64,000 bases of DNA from Galbula dea (lineage: Eukaryota; Chordata; Aves; Piciformes; Galbulidae): assembly GCA_013399015.1 (NCBI GenBank), contig VWZX01012694.1, forward strand, positions 2,474,598 to 2,538,597, written 5' to 3'. The first letter of the stretch is position 1, and each line of letters starts with the position of its first letter. The position numbers and the translations under genes were made by a program. Positions 14,239 through 28,600 of the stretch are shown piece by piece. The notes under the pieces were generated by a model. The model worked only from the letters and a program-made list of their open reading frames with translations. It was not told where the DNA came from and searched no databases.

Positions 14239-14639
14239 TGGCCCAGTGTCCTGCCTTATCTGCTTGCTGACTATCACATCAGACACATCAACATGAGTGG
14301 TCAACAGGCTAGTAACTGCTGTCTTGCAAAAAATACTCAGTATGATGTGGGAACCTACGAAGACTACTGCTCCCTAGACATACGGGGTGATTAGCTGTAA
14401 GATTGCTGGACACATGCTGCTTCCACAGTCTGTCTGAGACAGTCCTTTATACAGATGGTTGCATTTTTCTGCTGTTCTTCCCAGATTCTTCCTTCATTTT
14501 GATTTTATTTTCATGACTAAGGGGATGATAAGAACCTTAGGTTTGGTATTGTGCTAGCTTCTTGTTTATAAATCTTCTTCTCCAAGGGATAAGTCTTCAC
14601 TCAGGAATAACAAAACACCTTCAGCATAACATGATCAAA

Positions 14640-14778
14640 CCTCATCCCTGGAAGCTTTTAAGACAAGGCTTGATGGGGCCCTGGGCAACTTGATCTAGTG
14701 GATGGTGTCCCTGCCAGGCAGGGGGTTTGGAACTAGATGATCTTTAAGGTCCCTTCCAACTCTGACCGTTCTATGAAA
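14640..14778 (+). mobile_element. CR1 LINE 3' tail
   Basis: Only the terminal region remains, running from CCTGGAAGCTTTTAAGACAA through GGAACTAGATGATCTTTAAG to CCCTTCCAACTCTGACCGTT and CTATGA. It is severely 5'-truncated and has no coding capacity. Confidence 0.9.
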
Positions 14779-17346
14779 TCAGAAGTTTATTTTCTCTACT
14801 GCCCGTGTATTTCATAGCAATTTAAAGTTAAAAATCTGTATTATACAAAGTAAAATGCTACATAATGTCAGCTAGAAAGCAGAGGTGGTTTACTGGGGTT
14901 CTTACACTGCCACCAGCCAACAGAGATTCTGCCCTGTAAAACTGGAAACAACAGCTTGACCTTTGCTTGCCTGAATTTGGTTTCTGTTACATTTCCTGGA
15001 TCAAAAACCTGGTTGCTAGGATTTTTCATTGGAAGAGTTACTTTGCAAATTATACAGCTATTTTTTACAGTACATTCTGAATTGTATGAAACACTGAAAC
15101 ATGTTATTGGATCTCCATGTACAGCTCCTGAGAGTATGCCAGTATGCCCTTCACAAAGGTTTGGCTGCCTGGGCTTAGGGTCAATGGAGAGACAGTCCAG
15201 CTGCAGGCAGCCTCTTTCCCCTGGTGTCCCTGGGGAGAGGCTCTGACTCTTCTGGATCCATTGCTCCTGCCACACTGCAGCTTCACCATGAGTTCTGCTC
15301 ATCCAGATCTACTGTATCGGTGACTTCCCTCCCTGACACTAGCCCATTCCCAGGGAGCTGCTTGATGCCTGGGGCTGGGGCTGCCCCAGGCCCCCATGGC
15401 TACCCTGCTCCAGTCTGGTGTATGGGACAGGCTTTGGCTACCCATGGGGAGCCGCTGAAGCTCCCACTCCCCTGTCCTCACAGCACCCAACACTCTAAAG
15501 TAGACTGCTTGCCTTTTACATTACATTTTTTACCATATTAAGAGGGTTTGGACAGTCCTAGTGGTTCAAATAGAAAGGAACTGGTCCCTGAAGAGGGATG
15601 TGTAATGATTTGCTTTGGACTAAGGAAGTGCAATTTATTTTTAATTGAATAATATGAGAAAAAAATCCTTACATGTGCTAATTTGTTGGATACAAATATA
15701 TTTAGACTGAGTTACAGGGATGTTTTGACATTGAGTAATTAGAGTAATTAGAGAAGACAGTTAAAAGATTGGACTATTTTGACACAAAAGATTTTGATAT
15801 GACAAACATAAAGGAACTGTGCTTACTCAACGAAACAAGCAATCTGAAAAGTAATTTTGTATATTACACAAAAGATATCTTTAAAAATACATAAATGAAA
15901 TAGCTTGGGATTTTTCAAAGGCATGTTTGAAGAAGGGGTCTTTGGAGACATCTCCCAAATCACATATTTAAACTTCTATAGATGATTTTATCTGCCAAGC
16001 AAAGAATATTGTATGAAACAGATAAAAAGCCCAGTGACAATAAACACTTTTGTTTTATATGAATTTGCCTTTCATGATAGTCATATTAGGATATTATTTT
16101 TTTCCTCCACATTTCTGTCTGTGAACATTTTAATAGGCCTGATCAGAAACCAAGTTAGCAAAAGAAACAATGAACAACTTGACCTGTCTTACCCCAGTCT
16201 CTTGTCATGCTAAATAATGATTCAAAATTCAAATATCAATTTTTCCCATGCTTCAGAGATACCTCTGAGATTTTCCTATAAATAACAATTTATCATGCCT
16301 TCAAAAGTTTCATGAGTAAAGCCTGGTGTTACAGGCTATTTCAAAGCTGAAAAACTGTCTGTAAGATCTGAAAAATCCTTGGATGGTTATTCCACTGTGT
16401 ATTGAAGCCATGGATTTATGAACACAGGGCTTGATATACTGTTTTGTAAATGAGCCATACTTTTATATATGCCAAATATTTTATTGGAAATGCATATTCT
16501 TATATTACAAATGGTAGAGGAGTTCTCAAAAGGAGAAACATAATTGCTAAAAAAGTGCAACACTGAGTACTGCTATGTTGTCTTCAATACCGAAATATGA
16601 TACAGTGATCTTTTAAAAAGGGCTAAGTCAGAGAAGTTGAAGAGTGCAAATTTTGCAGAATACCTTTCCTCTAGCAAAGGTTCACAGGACTGGACTAAGT
16701 TCATGACACTATAAAAACTTTATTAGCTCCTGTGTAGCTGATATACTGTTACCAATACACCACAAAACTACACACAATAGTCACCTGTAGTTGCATCCAT
16801 ATTACACTAGGCATGAAATGCTACAGCTGCTTGAAGTCCCTTCCACTTAAAAACCCCTTCTACTTAAAAATTGCTGGATTTCCTGCATCTTTATCTCCTG
16901 TCAGATCTTTTAGGAAATAAATCTCCTTTGCATTAATCCCCACTTCTAGAGCACAGTATAAATGACTACTCCATCTCTTTAAGAACATCAGCACTATAAA
17001 CCCAGGATTTCAATAAAATCCACAAAGTTTATAGAAAACTTTCAAATAGAAAATATGTTAAAGAAAAGGTCTCTTTAAAAATGCTACAGTTCATAGGCAA
17101 ATTGTTCATAAAAAACACTTACAGAAACTTTGCCAGAATTTCTCCATTCCTTACCATTTTATGCAGATATCATTTTTAATCACTTGTAGCTTTGCTTACA
17201 TAATTCTTATCATAAAAGAAAACATTTAGACATTCAGCTAAACAGATTGGCCAGCAGAGTTTTCACTTGTTTTGTTATTGATAACAATTATTTTTCAAAC
17301 CTCTGATAATGAAAAGCCATCCAACCGTAAAAGAAGGAAATCAGTT

Positions 17347-17392
17347 AAAAAAAAACAACAACAAAAAAACCCCAACTAAACAAACAAACAAA
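17347..17392. repeat. A/C-rich simple sequence
   Basis: Nine A residues lead into CAACAACAAAAAAACCCC and CAAACAAACAAA. Low-complexity DNA with no coding sense. Confidence 0.8.
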
Positions 17393-20300
17393 GGAGTTGC
17401 ATGCAAAAATGCTTGCATGTACATGACTCAGGCAAGAGGGGAGCATTTTCTCTAGACTCCCTGGAGCTAGATGGCTATCTTGTTTGTTGATTAAAATGTT
17501 CTTCTCCTGTACTTCTCTTTCTTGAAGGTGCTTATATGTACCTATCTTTGGATACATGGGACTCTTTTCTCCCTATTTTTTTCAGCCCACCTTATAGCTA
17601 GTATCTTTTTTGCCCTTGCACAAAAGATAGGTGAGGAAACAATTCCTTTCACCAACTCAGTTTCCACTGGCTCCTAAAAAAGCAGGCTTTACAGAGATAA
17701 TGGTAAATAAACTGGAACAACTGGGCAACTGTAACTGTGCCTTATGTGTGAGCTTGTTCCTAGACTCAGCCATCAAACAGAAACTCAGCAGTGATTACCA
17801 GTCACCTAGGAATAAAGCAGAAATATTTGCCCATTTCTTTTTTTCAAACAGCCCTCTCTCCTCTGGCTCTGAGAGGCATTGTAGGCACACTGTCACCAAC
17901 TTGCCTATTACCAGAGCTTCAGGACTAGCTCTCAAGCCCTAATATACACTTTCTAGGAGGAAGAGGTCCCCAGACAAATTCCCAAATGACATACTATGTA
18001 CAGTGAAATTGCACTTGTCTTCCGGACAGATTCATCACCTTCTACAGGGTAAAGGAAGCATCCAGAATGAAGCTGAGTGCTGTTGATAAATTATCCCTAG
18101 GGTCACAAAGTACTGGATATGTATTTTATTAGGTGGTGAGCAGAAGAAGGATTACATCTGGATTCCCAATCCATCAGGCTAAATCTGCCAAGTGTTCAAT
18201 TAAACTTACAGTGTATTTGAACAACACAGTTAAATGGATTCCCATGGCACAGATCCTAATGCAATTTGGAAAATGAAATAGCAGTGATGTTCACCTTTGA
18301 CATGAAAAGTGTGATGAAGAAAAAAGCCTATCTGAGAGACAGCATACAGTCAACAGCTGTTTCAGTAAACAACATAGTGAGCAGCAGAGATCTCTGGGCT
18401 AGAAAAAGCTTCAAACTTTGATCAGTGTGCTGCAACAACAATGCAAGTGACCTGGACACTGAAAGACCAACCCTTCATTTCACAGCATTATTCACAGCTT
18501 CAGGTTAATGGACGTGAGGGAGTACTAGCCACAACTTAAGTAACAAGCATTAACTAGTTTCATGCATCATACATTTACTAAGACAGAGGCTGCAGAAGAA
18601 GTTTTAACACAATGCACAAGCACTTCTGAACAACAAGGCAGATTCTCAGCTAAGGTAGCAGCAGGTAAACAGCAGGAGCCTCACCTTATGTATCACAATC
18701 AAGGTCAGGCAGGTGGAGAGCAGGACTGATGGAGAAGTGTGAGCTTGGAAAACAAAGTGCACTGTGAAACCAACACACACCAAATGAGCTTGACTGTACA
18801 ATGCAGTCCCTGTGAATAACAGGTATCTTAGCACTCCCAATTCCAGGAGCTTTCCTTAATGATTGTGTTGATGAACAATACACATACATGGCCTTAGCTC
18901 TAATTTAACAGAGTGGTATGTAGAGATTGATTATCTGTTAATCTGATGTAACATGAAAACTTCAGAGATTGCCTTTTAGCTTGCTTTTAAGAAAAGAACT
19001 TTACAAAAATGAGTCCATTTTATGTATAGCCCATTTTATTTTGGAACAAACATTTTGGTTTTGAAAGAAAAAAAAGAAAAAGTAAAAATACTAAGACTCA
19101 CGCTTTTTTTCTTCGCATGCTTTTGGCATAAGTAGAGCTCTCCATTCTGTTGACTATGATTACTGTCTCTTCCAGATTCTGCTTACTTCTGTTTCACCTG
19201 AGACAGTGTCTTCACCACCTCCAGGTATTTTTCAGCCAGTCTTTGGCAGCTTCATACAGCATGGCATGTAAGAATGACTGTCTTGGAAAAGATTCCAAAA
19301 GACCAAACCCATGATTTTCACAAAAAAGAATTGGACCGACAGTCTTGTAATGATGGTTTTCATGGATGTGGTATTTAGCTCCAATTTAACAACTTCCTAT
19401 GAAGAGAGTGACCTATATTTTCCCTGCAGAGTCAAAGGCAGACAGGATTTTAACAAGTTTTATGTCACAAATTAGTGGCTATTTCAGTGGAAATTTAAGT
19501 TTTGCAGTCACATGCTTTTGCCAACAATATGTTAGAAATACAAATATGATGACAAGGTTGATTCAAGAAAGTAAATAACACTCAGCAGCAACAGGGAGCA
19601 GAGAGAGGTGATTTTATGCCATTCCTCTGCACAGTATATACCCAGTGGTATCCTTCTGTTGATCACCTTCTACCTCTACATACAACAACTTCACAACATG
19701 TTTCTGGTTTATTTGAGGGACAGGATTATGAACAGTCACACCACCCAGACACATACAGACCAAGAGATATTTTTTTTTCAAGTCTTCAAGGCTTCATATA
19801 CAAACATGCTCATTGACAGTATCAGCTTCAAGTACTACAATCATCTCCAAGCTCTTGTGCATGCTCCTGCTTGTATATAGGAGATCCAGTCAAGTCTATT
19901 CTTCTTCATTCCTTCCAGGAGAGAAAATAAAGTTTTCCTATTCCAGAGTCAAGAAGACAGACATATGTCCAGCTTTCCCCTGCTCAAACTTCCTCTGGAC
20001 TCAGGAGGATGTAATGCAGAAAGTTGGACATATCTATTATAAAGAGTGTGGAATATTTGAATTGCCATCATACAAACCCTCTGACACCCATGTACAACTG
20101 CATCTGCAGCTCATCAATCCATGACACACATGACACGATCAGAGAGCTCCAGGCTTGCTTCTGTTAAGCACCTGTCTGAGACATTTCTGCTCCCCAAGTC
20201 ACATGAGGGTGTACAAAAGCACACTGATATTCCAGCAGGCCAGGACAGAATCTGCAGTTGTGACTCCCCTCTCTATTGAGAAGGACTGCAGCATGGTGAG

Positions 20301-20575
20301 GCAGAATAATTTATGATCTCTCAGAATGGTGTACCAGAGGGGCAAACCATCTCAATTCCCCTCATCCACACCACTCCACTATCTGAACTGCCTTGCAGCC
20401 ACCTGGCACACATCTCACCACTCTTTAAACAATGAAGGACACAGAATGTGTGCATATGACATATACAGCCCTCGGGCTGTTTTACAGTCACAAAGAATAG
20501 ACACAAAATTAAGTAATCAGCTCCAACTATACACTCTTAAGTTCTAAATGTTACTGTACTCAACAGGAGTATTTT

Positions 20576-20578
<3 letters not shown>

Positions 20579-20607
<29 letters not shown>
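20579..20607. repeat. Poly-A tract of 29 bases
   Basis: An uninterrupted run of 29 A followed by GAAAAGAAA. No processed pseudogene or LINE body is recognisable to its left, so it is treated as simple sequence. Confidence 0.9.
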
Positions 20608-20609
<2 letters not shown>

Positions 20610-23600
20610 AAAGAAACAGTAAAAAAATAGTCACAATGTTCTAAAAAGTGTTGACTTATGTTCAAACAAGAAACATCAGGTATGAGAAATACAAAGTATC
20701 TATTTCTGCTTCTCTCAGACACACGTGCACACCTGCTCTGCTGTTGCTGACAGCAAATAGCTGCAGGGCTCTTCCTGAGAGACATCCTGCATACCACAAA
20801 ATAGCTGTAGAATATGAACTGTGACCCCCTTTGGCTTTGATAGACTTGTCATTTCTCTCAAGCTTTCCCATCCATCATTCACACTCTTTCTAATGTTTAA
20901 CTCATTTATACGAAGACCCCTTGAGGGAATTTCATTGCATCTCTGACACTGCTTTAATTGCTGTCAGGTGGAAATAGTGAGTTTTTACATGTGATTAGAC
21001 CTATCTGTAACCACCTAATTTTGTTCAACATTTATGGTTGCTTCTTACTTCTATTAAATAAGTGTGATTTCCTGACATGGTTGTAAAATGAATCTCTCTT
21101 TGGAGCTTCCTCACCCCCAGGTGTGCTGAGAAGACTCAGGATAACCATTTTAAAGAAATCATTTACTTTTGTGTCAAGGAGAGAAACAGTGCCACTTTTT
21201 GATTGCTCCTGTCATAATAAGCAGTTCAAGAAGTAAAAGCTCATCTCCTGATGATAGTCAAGAGAGGTATTAAAATAAAACCAATTATTGCCTGAGGCAG
21301 TTCCTGAAGTGGACCTAATCTGAGATTTGAAGGGAGATGGTGTTCTTTTCAGCCTTTAAATAACACAAATTTATCAACTACCAAACACAGCTGCCCTGCA
21401 ACATCTCCAACACAGTCAGAACCTAACAAATTAGAAACCTTGTCAAATGAAAACTAACACTAGAGTCTCATGCATCACCTCCTTTCTTAGACCAAAATAC
21501 ACAAACACAAACAAACAAAAAAATCAGATCAAAATGGTCACATCAAATTGCATAAACTCCAGGAAAAAATCCAAATTTCTGGGTTTTAACCCCAAGGGAA
21601 CTTTAGGCTTTTATGGAGGTTTTCCAGTCATCACTGGAAAACAAAAGGAAGAAAAGTATTTCATGGGAACATATATAGTCCACCTTTGTGTACACATATA
21701 TGACTCACACAGATAGTCTTAAGACAGGAGATGACAATCTATGGAATTTACTGTAGCTGATGGATAACATTTTGAAATCCCAGGTAGCCTATAGGAAGGA
21801 GATCTGTGCTTCCTGATAATGCTTGACACCTCTTTGAGGTTGTCAAGAGACATTTTGGGCCAGGTTTCCTACAGGGTTCTTGGTGCTGCTGCTATATTAA
21901 AAAATGAAAAAAAGTACATTCAAGAAGTGATAAATGCAGCAGCAAAAAGAGCTCTCAGCTCTTTGGACTGCATCCACAAATGGAATTCTCTTGCATCCAG
22001 ACCCATCTTCTTTTCTCCCTCACGGAAAGGTAGGGAAAGGCATTGATTAGAGAAGCTTCCAGCCCATTGCTGACCTACATGCAAAAATAGGAAGAGGCAT
22101 CCAAACATTCTCTTTAGTCTTTGCAGAAAGGACCAGGCTGAATTGGTTCAGGGCTCTTTTTGGTTTTTTCTTTAGAGGAGGAAGGGGTCTGCATCATGAA
22201 AGGAAACACATACCACAGCCTGATAACTTTGAGACACTAAGATCTCACAATCCAGGAATTACCAAGAAGGTGACACTAGGCCCTCTGCACTATGCAGAAC
22301 CCTTTGGTGCCAGCAGTGCAAGACCAGGGAATAGACCCCTTTGTTCCTCTCTTCTTGTAGTGCTGAATTGATTGCTCTAATTCTTTACAAAAGGTAGACT
22401 AGGCTCAAAACAAAAACAAGAAACCCACCAGGAAAGTCTATACAAAGTAGCCATCTCGGATACTAAGCAGAGGATGTAAAGAACCAGACTGTGGCCATAA
22501 ATGCCTCATTAACTCCATTAGTTGTGTAGCCTTCATTATTTGTGCAGGTCTCATTCAAGATTTAGTTTTATTTCTTATTGAACTTGGTAACAATGGTAGA
22601 CCAAGAGGGCCAACAAATCATGAAGTTCTTTTCCCCAAAACATGATACAAACCCAAAGAGCTTACAGTCTATAAATAGACAAGGCATGTAAACACTAAGA
22701 AAGATGTACTGAGGAAAGAAGACCAACTGTATGAGGAAGGAGAAGGTTTGAGCAAAATCTTCAGAGGCCAGAGAAAGACCATTCAGAAACAAGAATCACA
22801 AAGGATGTCAGCTTTGAGCTTCTCTGGGCTCTCTCCTATCAGCAAGGTTTCTGCTAGCTCTTTTCTTTGTTTTTACCTCATTGCTACCTGTATTGTGAAC
22901 CTGTGATTAACAGTTACTCTGTCAGATCAACAGTGCTGTGTCTACTGTGCTTCCATGGGTTTGTCAACAGCCACCCAGATACATAAAGCCATTTCATCTT
23001 GGTGTGTGTTCTGGCTCTGCCATCTAGTAAAGAACACTCTGACTCTCTCATTGCCTTGCATCTCTCCTGGTCTTGTGTCTAATGAACATAAACACTGACA
23101 CTTCAGAAGAGCAGCACTGTATACCCATTTTGCACTGGAGAAAATTACAGCACTAAGTGCAGCCGAAGAGATATTTGAGCTATGCTTTTTGACACTTTTT
23201 ATTCAGAAAGAAATCAATTTTCAGTGCATGAATACTGCCTTGTAATTTTATTGCAAACTAATGGAAGTCCATCACCAAGGAATGACAGAACTTTTGCTCT
23301 GGGAGTCATTCAGCACCTGGAAAGGGGAAACTTAAACACAACAGCAATTTACCAAATGAACACTTCTTTCAAAAAAAGTCTTTCCCTTTCTCTCAGAAAT
23401 GTAATTTATGGAACCTTTCAAGGAGGAAGCAAGATGGAAAGATAAAATCTCCTGTTCAAAGTTCAGATTTGCAACTAAATCCACTTAGGCTGAAATCCAT
23501 CAAAAATTTGACATGCTTGAAAACTGCCTTCCCAGGAGGATGCAGTCTGAAACATAATCCCATTAAATACAGTGTGGAAAACAAGTTGTCCACTTTTGTT

Positions 23601-25669
23601 TTGTCTTGCTCACCAGAATTCATGTAATAACTGCTGCAAAAAGAAACAGTCTGGATACCTGCAATGAAATTAACAGCCCATACACTTTCTGCAGCCAGAA
23701 CCCCTCCCAGTGATCCACGGTCAAAAGCAGTTCATATGTTAGACCATATTTTCCCTCCTGTCCACACCAGCCTGCCCTAAGCTCTCACTAGTGCTGTTAA
23801 CTAATGTCAAGGCAAGCCTTGTCATTAAAGACACTTTCTCTTTACAGAACTGTATTATACTTTCTAATAGTTTCTGCTGAGATCTTTTTCCATTTGAGAT
23901 TTTTCCCATTAGAGAGCCTTTCGGATGGGCAACTGGGTGCCAAGTGTTGAAAAATGGTCCCTAGTTTTCCCCCTCCTCCCGTTCAGACTTACACAGCAGG
24001 GTAGAGAAACATGGGATTCCCTTACTTTCAGCCCTTCCCAGAGGGGACAGAGCAGACACTGCTGCTCTTGCACTCCCTCCCGTGGTATATTCCTAAAGTG
24101 TCATAGAAGAAGACAGGTGACCTCCCTGCCCTTGAGGATGCTGCACGAGTGATGCCACCAGGCTGTATCTGCAGCAAAAAGAACAGGAGGAGAAATGGAG
24201 AAAGATCTGTATAGTTCCTGCTCTCTGCTATATATCTTATGTCTCTGAAGTATCTGATGGCTGTCTCCCGAAAGTAAACCATCCTACTGACCAGAGATAA
24301 TTTACTAAGGAAAGGTATGGTCAAGTCAAAGCCTTCTTTAGTTTCTTTGTTGCTACTCTTCTTCACGTCTGTACCCTCTTGTCGGGACAAAAGTATCTTT
24401 AGAATATGTGCTATCATCCACTACAACATAGCATACTTGGGACCAGGTTTCACTTACTTGATTTAATTTATTTGATAGATAAGTGACTTGTCTCCTTTTA
24501 AGTGACTTTTGTTACTGTGATTTTTCACTCTAACAGGCACATCAGTCCATGTGATAGCTACTCTCTGGCCTTGAACAGTGCTACATAGCACTATTGGCAC
24601 AAAAAGGTGGCACACAGTGAGCACAGCACTTGACAGATAAAACCTTAGAGATCCTGGTTCTGCTTTGACTGCACTAAGTGGTATCAATGTGGATGCTCAA
24701 GTGAATGAGAACTGATTAAAACACTGTGATTAAATGCATTAAATAATTATTCACCTACACAGATGGACATGAGGACAAATGCACTAACTGGGGTAACCAA
24801 ACCAGAGCAAATGAAGAAGCCAAGTTCAACATGTCCTTGCAATCTTTGTCTCTGATACTAACTTTCATTTTAAGACCATTCACATCATGGTGCCAAATAT
24901 GAATGTTTTAGTGCCTATAAGAAGTTGGAAGGAAGGCAAGCACACTACAGCCAGCATAGCATACACATATCAGCCTCACTGAGAAGAGATTCTCACATTT
25001 TATTATCACTGTCTTTCTGATATGCTGCCAACACCATATTTCTACCTTGTATTCTCCAAACAGGGGTCCTAGACTCTAAGCTATACCATTAACTGAAAGA
25101 TGTCAATGTAAAGATCAGGATCTAGCAAAGAAAAAGATGTGGGAATCAATTATCTAGATTGTATGATCTAGATTTCAAGCAGATTACATACTTTGTGCTC
25201 TGTGGTGCTTTAGGAAATGTGGCCTGGTTCAACAGCATTTCTGTTCACATAGTTGTGTTATGGTTAAAAGAGGGTTAAATGGTTTGTGTGTCTACCAAAT
25301 TGTCACCATTCCTTCTACCTGTCTTCAAGGTAGTAATGAGACACAATGGCAGACTTTTACTCAGACTAAACTCCACCATTCCTCTTCTTTACTCCAGATA
25401 AAAGCAAGAGAAAGATAATGAAACTGAGTCATTGCCTCCCCTCCTTGAGCTCCAAGCATGCCTGCAATCTGCAGGTTTTGTCTGTACTGCAGCTTGCCAC
25501 ACAGGTCACAGTGAATCCATCCTGATTACCATTAAAAAGTTCCTTTATCTGACACTACTTTCATTTCAAAAAATGTACAGACCTCTCCTGAGCCTCTGGG
25601 CTGCTGACTTTATTTTACTGTAATACTGAACAAAAGTCAGAATATTGATAAATGTATGATAAATCTAGC

Positions 25670-25687
25670 AAAAAAAAAAAAAAAAAA
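25670..25687. repeat. Poly-A tract of 18 bases
   Basis: An uninterrupted run of 18 A. No retrotransposed body is visible beside it. Confidence 0.85.
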
Positions 25688-28600
25688 GATTGTGATCCCT
25701 TCATGGCAGAAATTATATCCTAAAAATTTGTAACATACAGTATGTAGCCATGGTATAAATAAAGAGCATTCCAGAGCAATGGAATTTTTCTTTGTTTTCA
25801 TGTAAGTACTCTTTAGGTGCTCTAGGACAGACAAGTAAAGATTTATAGCACACCTATGACAGCTAATTTGTATACAGTTTGAAAACTAACACCTGAAAGA
25901 CAGGAAAGTATACTACTGCATCCTCACAATAAATTTAAGGTAACACAACAGAAAAAAAATATCTTTAATCAGTGAGTCAGAAGACAACAGAACAATCAGA
26001 CTCAAGTAAATCAAATAAGAAAGGTAGGTTTTGGATAGGTATAAGGTAAACATTCTTGAGCAAGTTTTCTAGCAGCACACTAAGCAAGCCAGGGAAACAG
26101 CTGGAAAGGAACACCTTCAGGAAATGTTTTCTCTTTCCATTCTGACAGGAATTTCAGGATGTATTCTCTCTTAGCCTGAATTTTCAGCAGCTGATTAAAT
26201 ACTTAGAGGTCATTTTTAAAAGCTAATAAATTAAAAAGGGGAAAAAAGATCACTGAAGGGCAGTTACTAACTCATCAAGGCAATTTCTTTTTCTAAAACT
26301 TCAGTTTGGGGAACAAACTCCACATAAACTTTCTTCACAGGTTCTGTGGTGAGACATGACACTACATTAACTTTGCTTCTTTGAAGACCATTCAGAATTT
26401 GGTAAAGTCATATAGAAACCCTCTGATATTAAGTGCAACCACACCAATTTAAACACGAATCCAGACACTTATTGGTAGCTTTCACCTCCTCATAACCGGT
26501 TTGTATCCTTATAAACCATGCACACCATTCACTACAATGGAATTATGGCTGTAATTCAGACCAATTCTCTATGTAGATGGGGCAGCTAGGCAATGATCAC
26601 AAAAAATATAGAAAAAAAATGCAGTCATTTATGCTATACTTCCTCTTCTCTGCTCAGGTTATCCTTTCTTTTCCTTTGGCACACATTATTTTGTGTAACA
26701 GCAGCATATCACAAACTGTAAGTTTTTTTGTTAAGTACTTCCTCTCTTCAAGTGTTGCACTGGAAAGTGTTTTATCTACCATTGTAGATAAATATGAAGG
26801 CAGTGGTTAGCAATTAATAACCAGAGAAGGATTGAGAAATGTCAACAGAAGCATATCCCATGAGGCTACATGGGGCCATTGAGACCAAAGTGCTTAGCAT
26901 CACCAGAATTTTGTTGCAGAAGACAGCTGAGGGGGAAAGGATGCAAGGGCAGTGTTCACACAGTCAAAAACTATTTTGTCCATAAAGTTTCTCCAGAAAA
27001 CATTCCAACTTTCCACTGTGAAACCAGTTCCATTGTGAATCTTTCAAACTTTTTAAAAATCTACCTCAAAACACGGCACTGAATCCAGCAGAATTTTTAG
27101 AAACATTTGGGTTTTGATCCTAAAGAAAACACGTTTGGATATCCCTCAGTCCTTTGCAAAATGTAACCTCCACTCACTCTGCAGCTTTTCTGAGAACACA
27201 CTAACTTGTTCAGATAAAAAAATGCCATTCCCCAACCAAATCCAGACCTTGAGTTGCAATTCAAAAATAAGTCTTTGATCCCAACTCTTCCTTACTAGTT
27301 TTGAATTTTCAGGCACCTCTGCACTTCCCAGTCTCAGGCCTGATAGGAAATGGAAGCACCAAAACACCATGAAAACAGCTGTGCCTGTGGTGGCTTGGGC
27401 TGGCTAAAGAAGTGGAAACACTAGAAAAATCCTGAGTGAACCAGATCTTGAAAAGATTTGTAGCCTGATTTCCAAACCAGTGGGGTTCAGATAGATTTCT
27501 GACATCAGCTAACCCTTTGGAGGCTTCTCATAATGAACCAAACCCTGAGGTTTGCCAACTGTCCAGGACTACACAAGGCTGTTCCTCAAGGTATTCAGTG
27601 AACAAGAGGGGATGGATGAAATCATCACAACTGGCCAAAATATGCACGATCTACTTCTTTCTTTTTCCTCTGTCTGGCTCTTCGCTCTCCACCCACGTTC
27701 ACTTCCACTCTTCAATTCTAGTTTTAAAATGTTACGGGTGTGCAGTCAACTTCCCATCTCCATTATGTCTTTCACATTATAAAGTACAGTTTATGTTATC
27801 TGCATGCAAAAAAATTATTTCCAACCTCTGATCAAAAGTTTTGCTGACTCTTTCAAGAATAACTCTCACAAGTTTTGTTTCTTTTTCTTTAGTGAGAAGC
27901 GTCTTGAGAGCTTATTGCAAGGAAGCACTGTTGAAAGTGGTTTATATTCAGAGCTGATGTGCCCTTGGTTGTACCAATGTCCATTTGCAGTAAGAATGCT
28001 GTTAGGACGGGGAGCCACTTATAGTTTTATTTATGGTCTTGTTGTTTCAGTCACAATTAGAGTAACTTTTCCAAATGTTTGGGTCTGCAGGTGCCATCCA
28101 AATGGGTACTTTACTTGGAAAACTTGATTGTGTTTAGCTTCCCTTTACTGAACTACCTTACTGGTCCATCTTATATTGGTAAGTGTTGTGGAAGCTATCC
28201 AGCGCATTAAATGCTATTGAATACTCACAAAGCATGTGCCAAGGGAGAAAAAGATAATAATTATTCCTTGAAGTATTCAGCCTCTGTTGAAAGCAACTTT
28301 TAACAGGCAGAGGTGTTGCCATTTCAAGAAGCAAATTCAAGCAAACTTTCTTCCTTTTTAAGATCTAAGATCAATCTTATATTGAGAAGCACACAGGGCT
28401 CAGCAAGGCTTTGAAAGAATAAAATTAAATTGTTTGTGGTACATTATAAGTCATCAAGATTATAGAATAAGAAACAGTTGTATTCTATTGTTTGTACAAG
28501 TACATTCACACACACAACACCACAACTGAGATAAAAGCTAAACTAATGGTTCCAAAAATAAGCATAAACAATGCCAAAGTGTGGTGGTAAGTGCAGTGAT

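Larger units (their letters stand above)
9807..14639. other. Non-coding stretch with two short related repeats
   Basis: Apart from the repeat pair at 10.8 and 14.2 kb and a TTTC microsatellite, nothing is recognised. No supported exon. Confidence 0.6.

Noticed and set aside
20579..20607. Poly-A tract as the tail of a processed pseudogene
   Set aside because: No cDNA-like body or polyadenylation signal is visible beside it.
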